Shown piece by piece: positions 56,604-64,000 of a stretch of DNA of 64,000 nt (its first letter is position 1; the number at the start of each line of letters is the position of its first letter). The stretch is from NCBI RefSeq assembly GCF_029227915.1, contig NC_079875.1, positions 23,493,001 through 23,557,000 of the forward strand, in the 5' to 3' direction. The position numbers were made by a program, and so were the translations under genes. This DNA is from Hydractinia symbiolongicarpus. Lineage: Eukaryota; Cnidaria; Hydrozoa; Anthoathecata; Hydractiniidae. The notes beneath the pieces were generated by a model, which was given only the letters and a program-made list of their open reading frames with translations, was not told where the DNA came from and did not search any database.

Positions 56604-58518
56604 ATTTAGGGTTGTACTTATCTCAACTGGACAATTCAATACAAACGTATGTACAACATTACATATATACGCCCTGAATTATTACATCGGTATAAAAGAT
56701 TTGCCACAAACATAGGTAATTAATACAATGAGTTTTTGTTCTGTTTTTAACAAAGGAAAGACCAATAGTTAAAGGTTTATAATATACTTTACCTATAAAA
56801 TTTACTTTAAGGTAAGTATATAAAAAGTTTAACCTAAAATGTTTCATAACAAAATAAAAATAAACAAAATAAGCAAAAAAATCAGCCTTGCCAAGGTATT
56901 AAGGAACAATTCGGTGAAAAACATTTGATGACGTCAGTATTTTTGGTTATGACGTCATCAAATTTGGAGACATTTAGAAAAACAGCACAATAACAATATA
57001 AAATAAAATGTCACATATAGGTTTAAAAACAATTTTTAATAAAAGTGTCTTTTTCAGAATTTTACTCAACATCAAAAATTGTTGTCATGGAAATACTTTG
57101 GCATAATTCCATTTTTTGGAAAATAAAGCTAAATAAAAGTTACGAAAATTTGAAGGTGTAACTAAAAAAGTAAAATGTTATTAAAAAAAGCACGAATAGG
57201 GTTAAGGTTAAACTCCAACTTTCTAGCTATTGCCGAAAAAACATTTACACACACAAAAAAAGACTGAAATAATCAAAAGGTAAACAAAAAAAAACAGATA
57301 ATAACACTGATGTGAATTGCTTTCCCTTGCTGCTTAAGATGACAGAGAAAGCATTCTTAAAGTCTTCATAAGTTAAAAAGATAGGACGTCCAGTCTCATT
57401 GGACATATACTGCAAAGAAATTAACGTTTTGAGAGACGCATCTTTAACAAACTTGATAAAGTAATTATTTCATTCATGGGATACGCCCCCCCTCCCCTTC
57501 TATAACTTCTCATAAGCTTGTTCATTTTTGCTTGCATCAGCACATATTTTCTGTGACGTCATTTAGGGTTGTACTTATCTCAACTGGACAATTCAATACA
57601 AATGTATGTACAACATTACATATATACGCCCTGAATTATTACATCGGTATAAAAGATTTGCCACAAACATAGGTAATTAATACAATGAGTTTTTGTTCTG
57701 TTTTTAACAAAGGAAAGACCAATAGTTAAAGGTTTATAATATACTTTACCTATAAAATTTACTTTAAAGTAAGTATATAAAAAGTTTAACCTAAAATGTT
57801 TCATAACAAAATAAAAATAAACAAAATAAGCAAAAAAATCAGCCTTGCCAAGGTATTAAGGAACAATTCGGTGAAAAACATTTGATGACGTCAGTATTTT
57901 TGGTTATGACGTCATCAAATTTGGAGACATTTAGAAAAACAGCACAATAACAATATAAACTAAAATGTCACATATAGGTTTAAAAACAATTTTTAATAAA
58001 AGTGTCTTTTTCAGAATTTTACTCAACATCAAAAATTGTTGTCATGGAAATACTTTGGCATAATTCCATTTTTTGGAAAATAAAGCTAAATAAAAGTTAC
58101 GAAAATTTGAAGGTGTAACTAAAAAAGTAAAATGTTATTAAAAAAAGCACGAATAGGGTTAAGGTAAAACTCCAACTTTCTAGCTATTGCCGAAAAAACA
58201 TTTACACACACAAAAAAAGACTGAAATAATCAAAAGGTAAACAAAAAAAAACAGATAATAACACTGATGTGAATTGCTTTCCCTAGCTGCTTAAGATGAC
58301 AGAGAAAGCATTCTTAAAGTCTTCATAAGTTAAAAAGATAGGACGTCCAGTCTCATTGAACATATACTGCAAAGAAATTAACGTTTTGAGAGACGCATCT
58401 TTAACAAACTTGATAAAGTAATTATTTCATTCATGGGATACGCCCCCCCTCCCCTTCTATAACTTCTCATAAGCTTGTTCATTTTTGCTTGCATCAGCAC
58501 ATATTTTCTGTGACGTCA
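56604..58518. repeat. 957-bp near-perfect tandem duplication
   Basis: 56604-57560 is repeated directly as 57561-58518, starting ATTTAGGGTTGTACTTATCT and ending CTGTGACGTC. I counted only about half a dozen substitutions (for example GGTAAGTATA versus AGTAAGTATA, CCTTGCTGCT versus CCTAGCTGCT), so identity is above 99 percent. Each copy has a minus-strand 62-codon frame with no domain and a palindrome TGATGACGTCAG...TGACGTCATCA. A recent duplication or an assembly artefact. Confidence 0.95.
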
Positions 58519-59618
58519 TCAGAAGCTTGGAATTTGTTAAAAATGCCACTATCTGTTTAAAATTTAATTACTTTTGTTCCAGAGCGAATTTTTGCATTCT
58601 GTTTGAAGTTTCTGAAAGCCAAATAAAAGTTATTTAACATATTTTTCGGTTCTAACGTGTATCGCATAAAAAATTGCCAAAAATTGCCCGAAAATCCGGT
58701 TTCTTCCGATTTTCGGGTAAAATCCGACAAAATCGGGAAATCTGATTAATCACGTGTCCAAGTTATGTAAAATGATTCTTCTTAATAAAACAAAGTTGTG
58801 TTGCAAGTTGCAAAATGTGTTTAATAAACAAAAATGTGCATTGGCTTTCAAAGTTTGTAAAATAAAAAAACGACATTTTCTTCCGAGTGAAGTTCCATGT
58901 GGTGGTCTCACGGTGAAAAGTACATTACAAACAAAAAACTTGACTAAAATATATAGCTTTCTTATAACTTGTTGCAATGCAATTTAATTTAAAATAAAAT
59001 ATACTTCTTGGTCTAAATTATCTTCTTTAACTAATATTATTCCTTGTGTAAATAAGAATTTGCATCATATCTACATTTTTCTCGACAGCATTGGTAAGTT
59101 GGTGTCTTGTCAGACAAAATTTAAGTCATTACATCGAGGTCAATAAAATTCATAAGTTGTTGTCGCCGTCGCCGCTGTTATCGTATTTTGTGTTGTCAAG
59201 TGGCTTGTCTCTTTAAGTGTGGTTGTTATTAGTTGTGTTTGTTGTTAACTGTGGCTTTATTTTATTGATTTGTTTTTCTTTTTAAAACACTTTCTAATTT
59301 GTCTTCGTCTTCAACCCGGTGTTCAGTACAGAGTGCTTTTTTATTAAGGTAGTTTTAACACACATCTTTTATGTTATTTCAGATTATGACTTTCATACAC
59401 TACGTTATTTTATTTTTACGCACTTCTGTACCCTTTTAGTTTTGCACGAAGAATAATGAGTTTTACCTACACATATTTTCATGGTCCACCGAGCCGGATT
59501 TTGAAAATATCTACTACAAAAAAAAACTGAAAGTTGTTAAAACGAAAAACCTTTTCTAAAATCGCAGAAGGAAAATTACTTCCGCAAAAGACTTGATTCT
59601 TGACTATAATATATTGAA
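58519..59618. other. No gene recognised
   Basis: AT-rich. Phrases with AAAATCCG/CCGATTTTCGGG repeat at 58680-58740, an inverted-repeat-rich patch. Overlapping frames at 58750-58987 on both strands lack domains. GTTGTCGCCGTCGCCGCTG at 59159 is a short triplet run. Confidence 0.4.
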
Positions 59619-59799
59619 CTAGTCGTTAACCCGTGGAAAAATCTACGGGGTCGCCCGTCCTTTAAGTTAACCTGTTTCAACAAAGTGGACAGAAATATAT
59701 CGCAGTTGGTATTGACCCGCATTTTGAAAATTTCGTGTTTCTGTGTTATGGCAAAATATTATTTTATTTTGCGGAATAAGTTTTTGTAAAAATTAAAAA

Positions 59800-60130
59800 A
59801 TTAATCATGACACCGAGCTGAGCGCTTAGTACAGTTAAACGGTGCTGCACAGACGTATAAGGATAATACCCTTTTGAAAAAAACTTTCTCGCAGACTCTG
59901 TTTAAATTAAAACACAAGAAAAAGTCCATTGCTAACACAGGGCTGAGCAGTTAGTTCAGGTAAACAGTGTTGCCCATCCGTACAGGCGTGATACTCGAGA
60001 AAGTTTAAAAATTAGTACAGGTTTTACAAAAAACGTGGTTAAAACTGGGCTAACCGCTTAGTACAGTTAAACAGAGTTCAACAGGCGTATAGAAGTACCC
60101 TTTTCCAAAAAAACTTCATTGCAAATTCGG
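59800..60130. repeat. Three diverged ~120-bp subrepeats inside the Helitron
   Basis: GCTGAGCGCTTAGTACAGTT (59818), GCTGAGCAGTTAGTTCAGGT (59942) and GCTAACCGCTTAGTACAGTT (60050), each followed by AAACNGNGTTNNNCANNCGTA and a TACCCTTTT-like segment. The same module is found inverted at 38.0-38.5 kb. Confidence 0.8.
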
Positions 60131-60149
60131 TTTAAATGAAAACACAGGG

Positions 60150-60800
60150 AGCAGCCTGTCCGTCCAGCTAAAGCAATTGCTCAGCCATTTAATTTGCAGA
60201 AAAAGTTTCAGGAAAATAATAAAAGATGCTGGCTACCTAACTAACTGCATTTAGCATAAGAATTATCGCTTAAGAATATTGTTATAGCCAAACTGCATTT
60301 TTATCTTTATGCTCTCACTCTTTAGCCAAAGATAGGAGCTAGCTAAATGGCTACAGCCTCAACATAAAAATAAATGTTGGGTAGGATAAAAAGCTCTTAG
60401 ACCATACAGATTAGTAATAAGTAAGGCTCTACCTAGCTAGCCTTCAAAATCTTCGTGTTATACATGAGCATAGGGGTACTATTATTTTCCAAAAGTCCTT
60501 ATCGCTTCGGAGTTAAAAAAAATCAGCCCGGTTCTGCTTAAAAAATTACTCGGCAATCTTATTTTGCAGAATAAAATTTTAAAACAGTAATAAAAGTGGT
60601 CGCTGCCAACTGCATTGAGCTTAGCATAAGAATTGTTAAGAATTGAATTGAAGCCAAACTGCATTTGACTACTTTCACTTGCAGCCAAACTGCATTTGGC
60701 TACTTTCACTTTTTAGCCAGATAGCTAAAAGGAGGTAGTTAGGTAGACCCAACTTCAACATAAAAATAAAGAACAATATACCAAACTGAATAAAAACTTT
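60150..60800. repeat. Two diverged ~360-bp tandem copies inside the Helitron
   Basis: Shared landmarks in order: ATTTTGCAGAATAAAA-like, AACTGCATTNAGCNTAGCAT with AAGAATTNT, GCCAAACTGCATTT, TTTAGCCANANA, CAACATAAAAATAAA. The first copy starts near 60150, the second near 60510. In the second, a GCCAAACTGCATTTGNCTAC phrase is itself duplicated (60652, 60685). Confidence 0.75.
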
Positions 60801-61295
60801 AACAGAATAGGAATAAATAAAGATAGCTATAGCTAACTGTCTCAAAATCTACGTTTTGTAGCTAGCCAAAAACTTAAAATTAGTTTGTTTAAGATTTATA
60901 CGTAGCTAGAAAACGTGATGAAATATTCACCTTAACATGTGAAAACAAACTAAATAATCCTATAGGATAAAAAGTACTCAGAAGAAATAAGGAGGATTGA
61001 AAGGACACCTACAAACTTCACACCATCACTTCCAAACTACAATGGCCTTCGTAAGGGTAGCATGTTTCCTCCCGTCGGCATGTTGAGGCCGGGAAGCACT
61101 TGGATTGGTCATTGGTGTAAATGGAGCCTCGTGATTGGTTTATTACGCGTGAGCGGCAAAGCAAGGCCGGTAAAAAACGGGGTCTGCCGGGGATTCGAAA
61201 TAAAGCTGCAGGGCCGCAGGGATTTTCGGCGGGTCTCGCTACTTGCTCCGCCATGTTGCGCAGAGACAGACAGACGACGGTTATTATTATAGAGA

Positions 61296-61485
61296 TGAAG
61301 AAAAGTTTAAGAAGATCGAAGCCTTACAAGAACTTATTATACAGAGATACAGAAGACAACGAATGAAAGATTTCAATGACGAAAGCCTTATAACCAATAT
61401 TATAAGAGAAGAAACTGAATTCAAAATTACCATAAGCGGAGACATGAGAATTCTTGAAAAGTTTTTAAAAACCTTCGAAGATTGA
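61296..61485 (+). pseudogene. C-terminal coding fragment of unknown protein next to the Helitron end
   Basis: The plus strand reads DEEKFKKIEALQELIIQRYR, RQRMKDFNDESLITNIIREE, TEFKITISGDMRILEKFLKT, FED and stops at 61485. The composition (charged, amphipathic, coiled-coil-like) and codon regularity look like genuine protein. The frame continues leftward only through Helitron sequence, so the Helitron (5' end at 61295) probably interrupted or truncated the gene. No continuation was recognised on the far side (before 59619). Family unknown; it could be the tail of a retroelement gag or of a host gene. Confidence 0.4.
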
Positions 61486-61892
61486 CGCCTTCTTATTTAA
61501 GGTTTCCGGTGTGGCGAAAGTTGATATCGTTAGATTTTCACTTAAGATTTCTTCTAAAGACATTTGTTTTCAACACGTTCCGATATGTATGATCTTTCCA
61601 ATTAAGAATTAAAAACAACGCGTGTGAGAACAGATTGTTAATTTTTATTACTAACATTAACTACGGCTGTTTGCAGTAAAACGGAAGTACTAAATTTGAC
61701 TAATAAATTTCTCGTTTTCTTGATGTTTTCGAACTCTCGATTTTCGCATAGCGCAGAAATATGATCTCCTCTATAATAAAAGAATAAGAAAATCGAAGAT
61801 TCAAAACAATGGAAACACAATGAGATTAACGCATTTTCTGTACCATACATTGTGCGCGTCTCAAAAACCAACTAGTTTATATTGCTCTTAGG
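61486..61892. other. No gene recognised
   Basis: AT-rich spacer. A minus-strand frame (61871-61638) has no domain. Confidence 0.4.
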
Positions 61893-62330
61893 ACCTATGA
61901 TCATCTAAACGAACTAGAACTAGCCGAGACTGGGGAAGGAACGGGTCAGGTTGACATTCTTATTGGGTCATCCGTTGGGGTGCGGTTAGTGGTAAGGCAG
62001 TGCGAGGAGATAGTGGACAGGTTGTGTTAGAATCGCTGTTTGGTTGGGTTTTGAGCGGACCTGTCAACGTCGAGACTCGGAAAGTAAGTAGCACCAACAT
62101 CCATTCCCTCGAAAAAACCCTTTCAAAAACGGCAATCGATCGTCTTTGGGATTTAGAAACCCTCGGAATTACACTGGTCGAGAAGTCACGTGGCGAAAAA
62201 ATCCTTGAACATATTAAACGAACTCCTGACAATCGATACATTGTGAAATTGCCGAAAAGGAAAGAACACCTGCTTATAGCCGATAATTGTGAGCCTTGTA
62301 AAAAGCGCTTACCTTACTTGCATTTGAATT
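61893..62330 (+). pseudogene. BEL/Pao retrotransposon fragment (protease A17 region)
   Basis: The plus strand reads YDHLNELELAETGEGTGQVD then ILIGSS (61896-61975). In the next frame it reads RGDSGQVVLESLFGWVLSGP then VNVETRKVSSTNIHSLEKTL, and after that IDRLWDLETLGI and a weaker RYIVKLPKRKEHLLIADNCE block (to 62294). The order L-x-LAD...VDILIGSD-x-W...RG-x-x-GPV...GWVLSGPV...TN...FWDLESLGI...LPWK...L-x-DNY is diagnostic of the Pao/BEL pol region around the A17 protease. A frame change lies at the IGS/RGD junction. RT was not found, so only a fragment remains. Confidence 0.8.
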
Positions 62331-62639
62331 GGAGTCCTACTATTTTTCGCTCAGTTCTAAACTCGCGCGATTTAAATTCGCCCACCTGAAAGTGGAGAAA
62401 ATTTGCTCAGTTTTGAATTCGCGCACATCAAAATTACGCATTTATCTTTGTAGAACAATATTATTCAATAATTCCATTAAGAGCGATACGAAATTGAGAT
62501 TTATTCTATTAAGGTACATAAAATGACCCGTTTTTCTTCTTCATGCTTTTTTGTCTTACAAAGGGATAAAAGATACTGTCTTACAAATATAAAATATCAA
62601 AACGTCATTGAAATCGTATCTTAATAGTTTTCAAATGAA
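62331..62639. other. No gene recognised
   Basis: Short AT-rich spacer with a repeated phrase TCAGTTNTNAANTCGCGC (62351 and 62408). No coding support. Confidence 0.4.
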
Positions 62640-64000
62640 TCCTCTCTAGGACTTTTTGTTTTAAAAGCGTCTGCAATTCCCAATCTTTTCCATCCATTTT
62701 TCACAACATCTTTGCTTGTGCAAATGTAGTCGTAGTACTGGGTCACCTATCTATCATGTAGAGGCTTGAGAATGCTGATTTTCAAGTCAACGGTAACATT
62801 TTCAGGCAAAACTCCTTATAAATCTGGGCTTGTACTTGTTTTGCTTACCATGCTTAAGCTTTATCCCGTAAAAATGATTTGCATGATCGGTTTACAGTCA
62901 AATCAAGCGGTTGAAAGTTTGTCATATTATGAGGAACCAAACTCTTCACTCTCTGTCCACTGTGCTTTAAAGACGTCAGCAATCAAAAGGCACTTCTTTG
63001 TTAAAGGAAGACCAAGTTCCTCCTTCGTGCTTCTGACATACGGAACAAAAGCTTTCATTATCAGTTCGATTGATTTTTCTTCATTGGACCAATAATTGTC
63101 GCTATGAGTAATATTGAACTTGGCCGGAAATTTGAACTTGGGATGGCAACGAGGAGTTTTGCCCTGATGGATGATTTGCAATGGTAGAAAATCACCAGAA
63201 AGAGTGAATGAGAAAGTTCTTGTAACTTGGTGGTAATCAACAGAATTAGCTATTGGCACTAGTTTTGCATTCATTTTATCCATTGTATACTGGCTCAGTA
63301 AAATAAATGGCAGGGGTGTTTGATCTATGTTTATAACAAGTTCATCAGGTATATTGTGTGCATCAACAAATTCTTTAACAGCTCGATGAAAGGCAAATCC
63401 CATCTCTTTTAAAACAAGATACTGGCTTTTTAGCTGTTGTTGCACGTCGTTTTGTGAATCCTATCCCTCGAAAAATTGACTGACACCAAGAAAAAACTTA
63501 TGTTAGGGTACCACCGTTTTCTTTCAATAGATAACGGTTATTCCCTTTACCAATAGCAATAGCGATGTTGTATTTCACTGCACATCTGGCTTTCTTCATA
63601 TTTTTAATCATCTCAAAAACTTTGTCTTCTAATTCTGAAGGAAGAAGGGGTTTAGCGCCACGGTGTTTTCTTGGTAGTTCTCTAACTTCCTCTTGATTTG
63701 TCTTAGGTTCTTTGTAGTTTTTAAAGATTCCACGTACTGTAAATTCAGGGCGTCCAAGTTTTCTTGCTTCAGGTCTTACACCATGCACAATGCCCCATTT
63801 AGCAATCTCTACACGTTGATGCCTGCCATTATTACCCCACTACTGTCGCTCCTTTTTTGACTGTGGTTCAATGATAATATTCAACTGCCTTTGAACTTCT
63901 TTTTCATTGAAGATATTATTTCGGTTTGTCTGTCCAGTATTCATATTATGAATAATGATGGGAGAAGGATCTCCCGAAATGTTGCCTACTAAACTGTCAT
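62640..64000 (-). pseudogene. Pogo-like (DDE_1) transposase relic, continues past the window edge
   Basis: The minus strand, from the right edge, reads RHQRVEIAKWGIVHGVRPEA then RKLGRPEFTVRGIFKNYKEP (63830-63700), an HTH-like entry. Next come RGAKPLLPSELEDKVFEMIK and RYLLKENGGTLT (63650-63500), then a stop and a frame change. From 63430: GFAFHRAVKEFVDAHNIPDE, LVINIDQTPLPF (first Asp), RTFSFTLSGDFLPLQIIHQG, TPRCHPKFKFP, DNYWSNEEKSIELIM, and KKCLLIADVFKAQWTE (second Asp). After a frame change: PHNMTNFQPLDLTVNRSCKS (third Asp) and YDYICTSKDVVKNGWKRLGI (about 62680). These are the DDE_1 (pogo/Jerky) catalytic blocks in order. At least three disruptions make it inactive. The N-terminal start lies beyond 64000 or is lost. 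Confidence 0.8.

Larger units (their letters stand above)
59619..61295 (-). mobile_element. Complete non-autonomous Helitron, 1677 bp
   Basis: Minus-strand 5' end TCTCTATAATAATAACCGTC follows A (61296); the 3' end is CCCGTAGATTTTTCCACGGG, TTAACGA, CTAG (59622-59619) before T, with the hairpin arms next to it. Interior: a G+C-rich 5' region starting GCGCAACATGGCGGAGCAAG (61256-61237); two diverged copies of a roughly 350-bp block (60150-60480 and 60510-60800); and three copies of the GCGCTTAGTACAGTTAAAC module (59815-60080). No Rep or helicase sequence. The minus-strand frame 61254-61018 starts at ATGGCGGAGCAAG but has no domain and may be only the high-G+C end. Confidence 0.85.

Noticed and set aside
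61018-61254. 78-codon minus-strand gene starting ATGGCGGAGC
   Set aside because: It lies at the G+C-rich 5' end of a non-autonomous Helitron and has no recognisable domain; mentioned within that element only.

Overview
The window is AT-rich (roughly one third G+C), has almost no long open frames, contains introns with GT-AG and apparent GC-AG borders, and is packed with remnants of eukaryotic transposons. It is therefore nuclear DNA of an animal. The mix of families (REL-endonuclease LINEs, Penelope-like elements, DIRS-like, Gypsy and BEL/Pao pol, Helitrons, pogo-like and integrase-like transposases, a tyrosine-recombinase relic, many GCTAGCTAGC runs) would suit a cnidarian or another early-branching marine invertebrate. 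That is an inference; no species marker is present.

Layout. 1.3-9.1 kb is a tandem satellite field: diverged copies to the left, then about 48 homogeneous ~105-bp units with higher-order periods, interrupted by a TTAA-flanked MITE and a tRNA-derived SINE. At 12.1-13.1 kb on the minus strand lies the best host-gene candidate: three exons encoding a SAM domain followed by a second conserved-looking domain. It sits next to a 180-bp (TA)n run and below a 21-bp minisatellite. 14-23.6 kb is mostly unassigned AT-rich DNA with one possible spliced transcript and one SINE-like relic.

24-33 kb holds two homologous copies of an R2-like (REL-endonuclease) retrotransposon, both on the minus strand and both broken. 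The second is enclosed by Helitron termini. They are followed by Penelope-like fragments in head-to-tail order. 35-42.5 kb has a 119-bp tandem duplication, a DIRS-like reverse transcriptase scrap, perfect hairpins, two minisatellites and a second Penelope-like cluster. 44-46.3 kb has a Gypsy pol relic next to a tyrosine-recombinase-like relic.

48.3-51.2 kb contains the only long intact coding sequence, about 792 codons on the minus strand, with a second same-strand frame of about 168 codons just upstream. Motif order (GDG, then EGxE with flanking basic residues, then CxxC...CxxC) resembles the RAG1/Transib type of DDE transposase, but no family name can be assigned from the sequence alone. 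This is the most interesting part of the window.

52.8-64 kb again consists of transposon remains: a LINE reverse transcriptase, an inactivated integrase-like gene, a 957-bp near-perfect tandem duplication, a complete non-autonomous Helitron of 1.68 kb, a BEL/Pao protease-region fragment and a pogo-like transposase running off the right edge. Apart from the SAM gene and the 48-51 kb pair, the genes do not form a pathway; the window reads as a transposon graveyard with a few recent events.
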